Source of the DNA: Streptomyces flaveolus
GTDB taxonomy: Bacteria; Actinomycetota; Actinomycetes; Streptomycetales; Streptomycetaceae
Length of the DNA stretch: 64,000 nt
Reading direction: 5' to 3'
NCBI RefSeq assembly: GCF_014648815.1
Contig: NZ_BMRV01000011.1
Location: forward strand, 222,542-286,541
The position numbers were made by a program, and so were the translations under genes. Positions 17,260-24,818 of the stretch are shown here, piece by piece. A model generated the notes under the pieces. It made no database searches. It saw nothing but the letters and a program-made list of their open reading frames with translations, and was not told the DNA's origin. Numbering within the stretch: the first letter of the stretch is position 1; each line of letters opens with the position of its first letter.

Positions 17260-18227
17260 GCGGCACTCCTCAGCGCGAGCAGGTCCGACAGGGCGTGCAC
17301 GGTGCGCAGGGTGGGCACCTCGACGCCGGTGATCTCCGCCAGTTCGACGACGGCCGCGAGCAGGACGTCGAGTTCCAGCGGCTTGCCGCGCTCCAGGTCC
17401 TGGAGCGTGGAGGTGCGGTGGTCGCCGACCTTCTCGGCGCCCGCGAGCCGGCGTTCGATGGAGACGCCGACCTCGCAGCCGAGGGCCGCGGCGACCGCGA
17501 GCGTCTCGGTCATCATGGTCTCGATGACCTGCCGGGTGCCGCCGTGCAGGCACATCTGCCGCATGGTGGCGCGGGCCAGCGCGCTGATCGGGTTGAAGGA
17601 GATGTTGCCCAGCAGCTTCAGCCAGATGTCGGCCCGCAGGTCCGGCTCGACCGGGCACTTCAGCCCTCCCGACCGCATCGCCTCGCTGAACGCCAGGCAG
17701 CGCTCCGAGACACCGCGGCCGGGCTCCCCGATCGAGAAGCGGGTGCCTTCGACGTGCCGGACGACGCCCGGCTGTTCGAGTTCGGTGGCCGCGTAGACGA
17801 CGCAGCCGACGGCCCGTTCGGGCGCGAGCACCGCACTGACCGCGCCGGCCGGGTCCACACTCTCGAGGCGGCGCCCGTCGTACGGGCCGCCGTGCCGGTG
17901 GAAGTACCACCAGGGAATGCCGTTCTGCGCGGCCACGACGGCCGTGGTGTCGTGCAGCAGCGGCTCGATCAGCGGCCCGCACGCCGCGTACGAGTTGGCC
18001 TTCAGACCCAGGAAGACGTAGTCGACCGGGCCCACTTCGGCCGGGTCGTCGGTGGCACGCGGATGCGCGGTGAAGTCGCCGCGCGGGCTGCGCACCCGTA
18101 CTCCGTACTGCCTCATGGCCGCCAGGTGCGGTCCACGGGCGATGAGGTGGACGTCGGCGCCCGCACGGTGGAGCGCGGCGCCGACGTAGGCGCCGATCGC
18201 CCCGGCGCCGAGGACTGCGACTTTCAT
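17256..18227 (-). CDS. PanE/ApbA-family reductase, candidate oxalyl-CoA reductase
   Basis: A 323-residue ketopantoate-reductase-family protein. The NADPH-binding motif is VAVLGAGAIGAYVGAALHRAG at the N-terminus, and the C-terminal helical domain has LKLLGNISFNPISALARAT, with the conserved Lys and Asn. It is the first gene of the formate dehydrogenase operon (ATGA overlap), next to an OFA transporter and without pantothenate genes, so ketopantoate reduction is not an obvious role. In Methylobacterium extorquens a PanE homologue, PanE2, is reported as oxalyl-CoA reductase making glyoxylate. That activity would fit here but is inference. The ATG at 18227 follows GGAG. Confidence 0.85.
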   Translation of the reverse strand: MKVAVLGAGAIGAYVGAALHRAGADVHLIARGPHLAAMRQYGVRVRSPRGDFTAHPRATDDPAEVGPVDYVFLGLKANSYAACGPLIEPLLHDTTAVVAAQNGIPWWYFHRHGGPYDGRRLESVDPAGAVSAVLAPERAVGCVVYAATELEQPGVVRHVEGTRFSIGEPGRGVSERCLAFSEAMRSGGLKCPVEPDLRADIWLKLLGNISFNPISALARATMRQMCLHGGTRQVIETMMTETLAVAAALGCEVGVSIERRLAGAEKVGDHRTSTLQDLERGKPLELDVLLAAVVELAEITGVEVPTLRTVHALSDLLALRSAA

Positions 18228-18305
18228 GACGGGGGAGCTCCGTTCGGTCGAGGGATACCGAGGAACTGCGGGCCGGGACGTGCCGGGCGGCCCTGTGTCG
18301 ACGAA

Positions 18306-18321
18306 ATATTGTCTACAGTAT
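18306..18321. promoter_or_regulatory. GntR-type operator in panE-like/OFA divergent promoter
   Basis: ATATTGTCTACAGTAT fits an inverted repeat ATA-N-TGT-N2-ACA-N-TAT. Its core GTCTACAGT recurs as ACTGTAGAC at 21033 before the gntR gene, and TACAGT/ACTGTA repeats lie at 48824. It is AT-rich against a very GC-rich background. Binding by the nearby GntR protein is inferred. Confidence 0.65.
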
Positions 18322-18420
18322 GGAGGTTGTCCCAGCAAGGCTCCGGGCAAGGCTTGGTGCAAGCGACGTTGGTTGTCCCCTCAACTGTCTTCTCAACCGT
18401 GGTTCGGCTGCCTACGGTTG

Positions 18421-18436
18421 GGGACTCATGAGTCCC
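18421..18436. promoter_or_regulatory. 16-bp palindrome centred on the OFA transporter start codon
   Basis: GGGACTCATGAGTCCC is a perfect palindrome with the ATG of the transporter near its centre. It could fold as an RNA hairpin hiding the start or act as a protein-binding site. The upstream ribosome-binding site is weak. Confidence 0.4.
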
Positions 18437-19765
18437 CCCATGGCACCCCAGGGCTGGAGCCGCTGGCTCGTTCCCCCCGCCGCCCTCTCGGTCCACCTCT
18501 CCATCGGCCAGGCCTACGCCTGGTCCGTGTTCAAACCGCCCCTCGAATCCGCGCTCGGCATCAGCGGCACGCAGAGCGCGCTGCCCTTCCAGCTCGGCAT
18601 CGTCATGCTCGGCCTGTCCGCCGCGTTCGGCGGCACCCTCGTGGAACGGCACGGGCCGCGCTGGGCGATGACCGTCGCCCTGGTCTGCTTCTCGTCCGGC
18701 TTCCTGCTCTCCGCGCTCGGCGCCGCGGTGGAGCAGTACTGGCTGATCGTCCTCGGCTACGGCTTCGTCGGCGGGATCGGCCTCGGCATCGGCTACATCT
18801 CGCCGGTCTCCACGCTGATCAAGTGGTTCCCCGACCGGCCGGGCATGGCCACCGGCATCGCCATCATGGGCTTCGGCGGCGGGGCGCTCATCGCCTCGCC
18901 CTGGTCGGCCCAGATGCTGGAGTCCTTCGGCGCCGACAACTCGGGCATCGCGCTGGCCTTCCTCGTGCACGGTCTGACGTACGCCGTCTTCATGCTGCTG
19001 GGCGTCCTGCTGGTACGGGTGCCGCGCCCGAGGGAAGGCGCCGACGGCGGCCCGGACGGGGCCCGGGGTGCGCAGGTCTCGGCGCGCGACGCGGTGCGCA
19101 CCCCGCAGTTCTGGCTGCTGTGGGTCGCGCTGTGCATGAACGTCACCGCCGGTATCGGCATCCTGGAGAAGGCCGCGCCGATGATCACGGACTTCTTCGC
19201 CGACACCTCCACCCCCGTGTCGGCCACGGCCGCCGCCGGGTTCGTCGCGCTGCTGTCGGCGGCCAACATGGCGGGACGGCTCGGCTGGTCCACGGCCTCC
19301 GACCTGATCGGACGCAAGAACATCTACCGCGTCTACCTGGGCGCCGGCGCGCTGATGTACACGCTCGTCGCCCTGTTCGGCGACACCTCCAAGCCCTTGT
19401 TCGTCCTGTGCGCCCTCGTCCTCCTCTCCTTCTACGGCGGCGGCTTCGCCACCGCGCCCGCCTACCTCAAGGACCTCTTCGGCACCTACCAGGTCGGCGC
19501 GATCCACGGGCGGCTGCTCACCGCCTGGTCCACGGCCGGCGTCCTCGGGCCGCTGATCGTCAACTGGATCGCGGACCGGCAGGAGGAGGCCGGGCGGCAC
19601 GGCCCGTCCCTGTACGGGCTGTCGTTCGTCATCATGATCGGACTGCTGGTCGTCGGCTTCGCCGCCAACGAACTCATCCGCCCGGTCCACGCCCGCCACC
19701 ACATGCCCGCCCCCGTGCAGAAGGAGACCGCCGATGTCCCCCGACAGCAGCCAGAGTCCGCCTGA
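18428..19765 (+). CDS. OFA-family MFS transporter (oxalate/formate antiporter type)
   Basis: A 445-residue major facilitator with about 12 membrane segments. It has the OFA-style N-terminus WLVPPAALSVHLSIGQAYAW and the loop-2/3 region GGTLVERHGPRWAM, and SDLIGRKNIYRVY between the two halves. OFA proteins exchange or import small carboxylates such as oxalate and formate. The ATG at 18428 aligns the first helix near residue 12. Its position, divergent from the formate dehydrogenase operon, supports a C1/C2 dicarboxylate role. It overlaps the small downstream gene by 32 bp, which suggests the two products are made together. Confidence 0.88.
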   Translation: MSPPMAPQGWSRWLVPPAALSVHLSIGQAYAWSVFKPPLESALGISGTQSALPFQLGIVMLGLSAAFGGTLVERHGPRWAMTVALVCFSSGFLLSALGAAVEQYWLIVLGYGFVGGIGLGIGYISPVSTLIKWFPDRPGMATGIAIMGFGGGALIASPWSAQMLESFGADNSGIALAFLVHGLTYAVFMLLGVLLVRVPRPREGADGGPDGARGAQVSARDAVRTPQFWLLWVALCMNVTAGIGILEKAAPMITDFFADTSTPVSATAAAGFVALLSAANMAGRLGWSTASDLIGRKNIYRVYLGAGALMYTLVALFGDTSKPLFVLCALVLLSFYGGGFATAPAYLKDLFGTYQVGAIHGRLLTAWSTAGVLGPLIVNWIADRQEEAGRHGPSLYGLSFVIMIGLLVVGFAANELIRPVHARHHMPAPVQKETADVPRQQPESA

Positions 19766-19877
19766 CCTGCCCGACCGGCGTCCGCTGATCGCGTTCACCT
19801 GGCTCTGGGTAGGGGCGCCGCTCGCCTACGGGCTGTACGAACTCGTCCGGAAGGCGACCCAGCTGTTCACCGGATGA
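19734..19877 (+). CDS. 47-residue single-span partner of the OFA transporter (MFS transporter small subunit)
   Basis: A small ORF starting inside the transporter gene with a very good ribosome-binding site (GAAGGAG, six bases before ATG). It encodes a short hydrophilic N-terminus rich in Ser, Pro and Asp, then one membrane span (about residues 18-36, LIAFTWLWVGAPLAYGLYEL) and a short basic tail ending TQLFTG. I recall that short proteins of this type are annotated after OFA transporters in actinomycetes as a transporter small subunit; the function is not established. The coupling, the hydrophobic profile and the good start make it a real gene. Confidence 0.8.
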   Translation: MSPDSSQSPPDLPDRRPLIAFTWLWVGAPLAYGLYELVRKATQLFTG

Positions 19878-20012
19878 GGGGAAGGGCGCCCCGGATGCTG
19901 ACCGAAGCCGACAAGGCGGGCGCCCGTTTCCTGTCGCATCACCTGCCGACGTACTCGCCGGTCACTCATCACACTGGTGGATCCCGTCCCCGAGGCAACG
20001 AGGATTCCATCC

Positions 20013-20960
20013 ATGCACGGCTCGCGCATCACCGCCGTCGGCCACTACCAGCCCGCCGGGACTCTCACCAACGAGGACCTGGCGGGCATGGTCGACACCA
20101 GCGACGAGTGGATCAGGAGCCGGGTGGGCATCCGTACCCGCCGCATCGCCGGACCCGACGAGCCGGTCGACGAGCTGGCCGGCCACGCCGCCGCGAAGGC
20201 GCTCGCCGCGGCCGGGCTGACTCCCGCGGACGTGGACCTGGTGCTGGTGGCCACCTCCACCGCCATCGACCGCTCGCCGAACATGGCGGCCCGGGTGGCG
20301 GCCCGCCTCGGCATGCCCGGGCCCGCCGTGCTGGACCTCAACGTCGTCTGCGCCGGCTTCACCCACGCCCTGGCCACCGCCGACCACGCCGTCCGGGCCG
20401 GTTCGGCGAACCGCGCCCTCGTCATCGGCGCGGACAAGATGTCCGAGGTGACCGACTGGACCGACCGCACCACCTGCGTGCTCGTCGGCGACGGGGCGGG
20501 GGCCGCCGTCGTGGAGCCCTGCGCCCCGGGCGAGGACGCGGGCATCGGCCCGGTCCTGTGGGGCTCGGTGCCCGAGATGGGCAACGCGGTCCGCATCGAG
20601 GGCACGCCCCCGCGGTTCGCGCAGGAGGGGCAGAGCGTCTACCGCTGGGCGACCACCAAACTGCCCGCCATCGCGCGCCGGGCCTGCGAACGCTCCGGAC
20701 TCGAGCCCGCCGACCTCGCCGCCGTCGTCCTGCACCAGGCGAACCTGCGCATCATCGAACCCCTCGCCGCGAAGATCGGCGCCGTCAACGCGGTCGTCGC
20801 CCGGGACGTCGTGGAGTCCGGCAACACCTCGGCGGCGAGCATCCCCCTCGCCTTCTCCAAGCTCGTCGAACGCGGCGACATCGCGGCCGGGGACCCGGTG
20901 CTGCTCTTCGGGTTCGGCGGCAACCTCTCCTACGCCGGGCAGGTCGTCCGCTGTCCGTGA
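20013..20960 (+). CDS. Beta-ketoacyl-ACP synthase III (FabH-like)
   Basis: A 315-residue thiolase-fold condensing enzyme with the complete triad: Cys113 in DLNVVCAGFTHAL, His241 in VVLHQANLRIIEP and Asn271 in ESGNTSAASIP. The GFGGNLSYAGQVV end is typical of FabH. It condenses an acyl-CoA starter with malonyl-ACP, or performs a related acyl transfer. The ATG at 20013 follows CGAGGA. It is not next to other fatty-acid synthesis genes; it sits between the OFA pair and gntR. It may be a secondary FabH with its own starter preference. I see no sequence reason to link it to oxalate. Confidence 0.9.
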   Translation: MHGSRITAVGHYQPAGTLTNEDLAGMVDTSDEWIRSRVGIRTRRIAGPDEPVDELAGHAAAKALAAAGLTPADVDLVLVATSTAIDRSPNMAARVAARLGMPGPAVLDLNVVCAGFTHALATADHAVRAGSANRALVIGADKMSEVTDWTDRTTCVLVGDGAGAAVVEPCAPGEDAGIGPVLWGSVPEMGNAVRIEGTPPRFAQEGQSVYRWATTKLPAIARRACERSGLEPADLAAVVLHQANLRIIEPLAAKIGAVNAVVARDVVESGNTSAASIPLAFSKLVERGDIAAGDPVLLFGFGGNLSYAGQVVRCP

Positions 20961-21032
20961 CGCGGCGTGGGCCGGCTCAGGCCGCGGTGTGACGTGGCCG
21001 ACACTCCCGGCCCCGGCCTCCGTGCGCCGTAG

Positions 21033-21051
21033 ACTGTAGACGAAAGACAAT
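21033..21051. promoter_or_regulatory. GntR-type operator upstream of gntR
   Basis: ACTGTAGAC at 21033-21041 is the exact reverse complement of the GTCTACAGT core at 18311-18319. It is followed by GACAAT (21045-21050 plus T), also present in inverse form at 18306. It lies 44 bp upstream of the GntR start codon, consistent with autoregulation. Confidence 0.6.
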
Positions 21052-21094
21052 CGATACTTGGCGTACTGCTCGTGCCGTCCGTCGAGGGGGACCG

Positions 21095-21772
21095 ATGTTG
21101 TCCGCAGGACTGCCGCAGGGCGCGGTGCCCAAGCTCGAACGGCCCGGCCCGCTGCGCGACCGTGTCTACGAGGCACTGCTCGAACTCATCACCACGCGTG
21201 CCCTCCAGCCCGGCCAGCATCTCGTCGAGAGCGAGCTCGCCGGCCATCTCGGAGTGTCCCGTCAGCCCGTGCGGGAGGCACTCCAGCGGCTCAACACCGA
21301 GGGCTGGGTCGATCTGCGCCCCGCGCAGGGCGCGTTCGTGCACGAGCCGACCGAGGAGGAGGCCGACCAGCTGCTGACCGTCCGTACGCTGCTGGAGGCC
21401 GAGGCCGCCCGGCTCGCCGCCGCCAACGCCGGCACGGCGGGCGTGGCCGCGCTGGAGGAGCTCTGCGCGGAGGGGGAGCGGGCCGTCGCCGCCGACGACG
21501 TGGACGCCACCGTCGTCCTCAACGCCCGCTTCCACGCGACGATCATGGAGCTGGCCTGCAACACCGTGCTCGCCGAGCTCGCCGCGCAGGTCGACCGCCG
21601 GGTCCGCTGGTACCACACACCGGTCGCCCGGCAGCGCGGCATGCAGTCCTGGATCGAGCACCGCGAGCTGATCGCCGCCATCGGCGACCGCGACGAACAG
21701 CGGGCGACACGGCTGATGCGCGAGCACACGGAGCACACGCGGCGCTCGTACCACGAGCACCGCACCTCCTGA
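21095..21772 (+). CDS. GntR-family (FadR/FCD-type) transcriptional regulator
   Basis: A 225-residue regulator. The N-terminal winged HTH is typical (LRDRVYEALLELITTRAL, LAGHLGVSRQPVREALQRLN, VDLRPAQGAFV), followed by an all-helical FCD ligand-binding domain (about 85-220). The FCD metal-binding Asp/His positions are seen in LNARFHATIMEL and SWIEHRELIAAI. FCD regulators often sense small carboxylates, which fits control of the formate/oxalate genes. Related inverted repeats occur in its own promoter, at 18306 and at 48824. The ATG at 21095 follows GAGGGGG, and a terminator follows. Confidence 0.9.
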   Translation: MLSAGLPQGAVPKLERPGPLRDRVYEALLELITTRALQPGQHLVESELAGHLGVSRQPVREALQRLNTEGWVDLRPAQGAFVHEPTEEEADQLLTVRTLLEAEAARLAAANAGTAGVAALEELCAEGERAVAADDVDATVVLNARFHATIMELACNTVLAELAAQVDRRVRWYHTPVARQRGMQSWIEHRELIAAIGDRDEQRATRLMREHTEHTRRSYHEHRTS

Positions 21773-21799
21773 GACCGCCTCCAAGACCCAGACGTCACC

Positions 21800-21829
21800 A
21801 GGCCGCCCGGCGCACCGACCGGGCGGCCT
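21800..21829 (+). terminator. Terminator after gntR
   Basis: An 11-bp perfect stem (AGGCCGCCCGG / CCGGGCGGCCT) with an 8-nt loop, 27 bp after the stop codon. Confidence 0.82.
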
Positions 21830-21860
21830 CGTCGTGCCCGGCCACCGGGCCCGCCGCACG

Positions 21861-21888
21861 CCTTTGTCCTCTCAGTGGAGAAAGTTGG
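21861..21888. promoter_or_regulatory. Probable ROK operator (copy 1)
   Basis: A 28-bp segment beginning CCTTTGTCCT and ending AAAGTTGG matches the segment at 29357-29384 at TTTGTCCT, the internal GG and AAAGTT. The spacing is identical, and both lie in upstream regions of otherwise unrelated genes. It sits about 120 bp before the ROK start codon, fitting autoregulation. Confidence 0.6.
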
Positions 21889-22010
21889 CAGCAATTCATG
21901 CGCGACTTCTTCCCACACCGGGCGCCCACTGCTACGTTCCCTCCGAAAGCAAGCCACGGATGTGGCCGGAAAACCGGTACACTCAAGCCGATTGAGGCGG
22001 GGAGGGGTTC

Positions 22011-23201
22011 GTGAGACGCATGACGGCACGACCTGCGAACGCCCATCAGGCCCGGCTGCTGCAGCTGTTGCGTGACGGCGGCCCCAACTCCCGCGCCCAG
22101 CTCGGCGACCAGGTCGACCTGTCCCGGTCCAAGCTGGCGGTCGAGGTGGACCGGCTGCTGGAGACCGGGCTGGTGGTGGCCGACGGACTCGCCGCCTCGC
22201 GCGGCGGCCGCCGTTCCCACAACGTCCGCCTCAACCCCGAACTCCGCTTCCTCGGCGTCGACATCGGCGCGACGTCGATCGACCTCGCGGTCACCAACGC
22301 CGAGCTGGAGATCCTCGGGCACATCAACCAGCCCATGGACGTACGCGAGGGACCGGTCGCGGTCTTCGAGCAGGTGCTGTCCATGGCCGCCAAGCTGCGG
22401 GCCTCGGGGCTCGCCGAGGGCTTCGACGGCGCCGGCATCGGCGTCCCGGGACCGGTCCGCTTCCCCGAGGGCGTGCCGGTCGCGCCGCCGATCATGCCGG
22501 GCTGGGACGGCTTCCCCGTGCGGGAGGCGCTCAGCCAGGAACTCGGCTGCCCGGTCATGGTCGACAACGACGTGAACCTGATGGCGCTGGGGGAGCAGCA
22601 CGCGGGCGTCGCCCGCACCGTCGCCGACTTCCTCGTCGTCAAGATCGGCACCGGCATCGGCTGCGGCATCGTCGTCGGCGGTGACGTCTACCGAGGGACG
22701 ACCGGCAGCGCGGGCGACATCGGCCACATCCAGGCCGTGCCCGACGGACGCCCCTGCGCCTGCGGCAACCGGGGCTGCCTGGAGGCGCACTTCAGCGGCG
22801 CCGCACTGGCCCGCGACGCCACGGAGGCCGCCCAACAGGGCCGGTCCGCCGAACTCGCGACCCGGCTGGAGGCGGGCGGGGCCCTCAGCGCCGCCGACGT
22901 CGCCGCCGCGGCCGCCGCGGGCGACGCCACCGCACTCGACCTGATCCGGGAGGGCGGCCGCAGCACCGGCCAGGTCATCGCCGGCCTGGTCAGCTTCTTC
23001 AACCCCGGTCTGGTCGTGATCGGCGGCGGGGTGACCGGCCTCGGGCACAACCTGCTCGCCGCGATCCGCACGCAGGTCTACCGCCAGTCGCTGCCGCTCG
23101 CGACCGGCAACCTGCCCATCGTCCTCGGGGAGCTGGGCCCCACCGCCGGCGTCATCGGCGCGGCCCGGCTGATCAGCGACCACCTCTTCTCACCCGCGTA
23201 G
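22011..23201 (+). CDS. ROK-family transcriptional regulator
   Basis: A 396-residue repressor. An N-terminal winged HTH (about 1-75; SRAQLGDQVDLSRSKLAVEV) precedes a sugar-kinase-like ROK domain. The phosphate/sugar motif LGVDIGATSIDLAV and the zinc motif CACGNRGCLEAH (about residue 247) are intact, as is IGVPGPVRFPEG. Proteins of this type (NagC/XylR-like) sense a sugar or its derivative and repress uptake and catabolic genes. The GTG at 22011 follows GGAGGGG; an ATG nine bases later is an alternative start. It lies directly upstream of the ABC sugar importer, its likely target. Confidence 0.92.
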   Translation: MRRMTARPANAHQARLLQLLRDGGPNSRAQLGDQVDLSRSKLAVEVDRLLETGLVVADGLAASRGGRRSHNVRLNPELRFLGVDIGATSIDLAVTNAELEILGHINQPMDVREGPVAVFEQVLSMAAKLRASGLAEGFDGAGIGVPGPVRFPEGVPVAPPIMPGWDGFPVREALSQELGCPVMVDNDVNLMALGEQHAGVARTVADFLVVKIGTGIGCGIVVGGDVYRGTTGSAGDIGHIQAVPDGRPCACGNRGCLEAHFSGAALARDATEAAQQGRSAELATRLEAGGALSAADVAAAAAAGDATALDLIREGGRSTGQVIAGLVSFFNPGLVVIGGGVTGLGHNLLAAIRTQVYRQSLPLATGNLPIVLGELGPTAGVIGAARLISDHLFSPA

Positions 23202-23240
23202 GCACCACCCGCCTCCCGAGCTCCACCAGTACAGCGCTCT

Positions 23241-23265
23241 GCCCTGCCCTGCCCTGCTCTGCCCT
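23241..23265. repeat. Short pentanucleotide tandem repeat upstream of ABC operon
   Basis: Five consecutive GCCCT units, one of them GCTCT, lie in the 99-bp gap between the ROK gene and the ABC importer genes. No function evident. Confidence 0.6.
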
Positions 23266-23300
23266 GACACCGGCCCGCATGCCCGCCGAGGGGACCTCAC

Positions 23301-24818
23301 ATGGCACCAGAACCACCGCTGCTCAGCATGTCCGGCATCACCAAGTCGTTCCCCGGAGTCCGGGCCCTCGACGGCGTCGACCTCGACGTCCAGGCCGGCG
23401 AGGTGCACTGCCTGCTCGGCCAGAACGGGGCCGGCAAGTCCACCCTCATCAAGGTGCTCGCCGGCGCCCACCAGCCCGACACCGGCACCATCCGCTGGCG
23501 CGGCGAGGACGTCACCCTGCGCTCGCCGATCGCGGCGATGCGCCTCGGCATCGCCACCATCTACCAGGAACTCGACCTGGTGGAACACCTGTCGGTCGCC
23601 GAGAACGTCCACCTCGGCCACGAGCCGACCACCGCCGGATTCGTCGTCCGCGGGCGCGCGGCCCGGGCGTCGACCGCCCAGCTGCTGGAGCGGCTCGGAC
23701 ACCCCGAGGTCGACCCCGGGCGGCTGGTCGGTGACCTGTCGGCGGCACAGCAGCAGATCGTGTCCATGGCGCGGGCGCTCTCCCACGACGTTCGGCTGAT
23801 CGTGATGGACGAGCCGTCCGCCGCCCTCGACCCGGACGAGGTCGACAACCTCTTCCGCATCGTCGCCGACCTCACCGCCGACGGCGTCGCCGTCGTCTAC
23901 ATCTCGCACCGGCTGGAGGAGATCCGCCGCATCGGCGACCGGGTCACCGTCCTGAAGGACGGCCGGGCCGTCGCCGGCGGGCTGCCCGCCGAGTCGACCC
24001 CGACCCGCGACGTGGTCGCGCTGATGACGGGACGCAACGTCGAGTACGTCTTCCCCGAGCGGCCGGCCTCGCCGCCGGCGGCGGACCCCGTACTGAGCGT
24101 GCGGGGGCTGGCCCGGGACGGCGAGTTCGCCCCGCTCGACCTGGACGTCCGCCCCGGCGAGATCGTCGGCCTGGCCGGGCTGGTCGGCTCCGGCCGCTCC
24201 GAGATCCTGGAGACGGTCTACGGGGCCCGCAGGGCGAGCGCCGGACAGGTCCTCGTGGAGGGCCGCCCGCTGCGCCCCGGCAGCGTGCGCGCCGCCGTCC
24301 GCGCCGGACTCGGGCTCGCCCCCGAGGAACGCAAGGCGCAGGCCCTGCTGATGCTGGAGTCCGTCACCCGCAACGTGTCGGTCTCCGCCATGTCCCGCTT
24401 CTCCCGCGCCGGCTGGATCGACCGCGGCGCCGAACTGGGCGCGGCCCGCGCGGCCACCCGCGAACTGTCGCTCAGGCCGGACAACCCGTCCGTGCCCGTG
24501 CGCACCCTGTCCGGCGGCAACCAGCAGAAGGCGGTCCTCGCCCGCTGGCTGCTGCGCGGCTGCCGGGTCCTGCTCCTGGACGAACCCACCCGCGGCGTCG
24601 ACGTCGGCGCCCGAGCCGAGCTCTACGCGGTCATCCGCCGCCTCGCCGACGAGGGCCTCGCCGTCCTGCTGGTCTCCAGCGAGGTGCCCGAGGTGCTCGG
24701 CCTCGCCGACCGCGTGCTGGTGCTGCGCGAGGGCCGCGTCGTGCACGAGGCCCCCGCCCGCGAACTCGACGAACACCGCGTACTCGACCTCGTGATGGAA
24801 GGAAGCCCGGCGTCATGA
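23301..24818 (+). CDS. Sugar ABC transporter ATP-binding protein (RbsA/MglA-type, two NBDs)
   Basis: A 505-residue double ATPase energising a carbohydrate importer. The first NBD has Walker A GQNGAGKST, signature-like LSAAQQQIVSMARAL and Walker B LIVMDEPSAAL. The second, from about residue 260, lacks a classical Walker A, as usual in this class (GLAGLVGSGRSEIL), and has signature LSGGNQQKAVLARWL and Walker B LLLDEPTRGVDVG. Its stop overlaps the permease start (ATGA), so subunits are made in stoichiometry. The family imports pentoses, hexoses or cyclitols; the substrate cannot be fixed by sequence. Confidence 0.95.
   Translation: MAPEPPLLSMSGITKSFPGVRALDGVDLDVQAGEVHCLLGQNGAGKSTLIKVLAGAHQPDTGTIRWRGEDVTLRSPIAAMRLGIATIYQELDLVEHLSVAENVHLGHEPTTAGFVVRGRAARASTAQLLERLGHPEVDPGRLVGDLSAAQQQIVSMARALSHDVRLIVMDEPSAALDPDEVDNLFRIVADLTADGVAVVYISHRLEEIRRIGDRVTVLKDGRAVAGGLPAESTPTRDVVALMTGRNVEYVFPERPASPPAADPVLSVRGLARDGEFAPLDLDVRPGEIVGLAGLVGSGRSEILETVYGARRASAGQVLVEGRPLRPGSVRAAVRAGLGLAPEERKAQALLMLESVTRNVSVSAMSRFSRAGWIDRGAELGAARAATRELSLRPDNPSVPVRTLSGGNQQKAVLARWLLRGCRVLLLDEPTRGVDVGARAELYAVIRRLADEGLAVLLVSSEVPEVLGLADRVLVLREGRVVHEAPARELDEHRVLDLVMEGSPAS

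Noticed and set aside
17256..18227. Housekeeping ketopantoate reductase
   Set aside because: Not excluded, but no pantothenate genes are near and the gene is coupled to formate dehydrogenase, so the name panE was not assigned.
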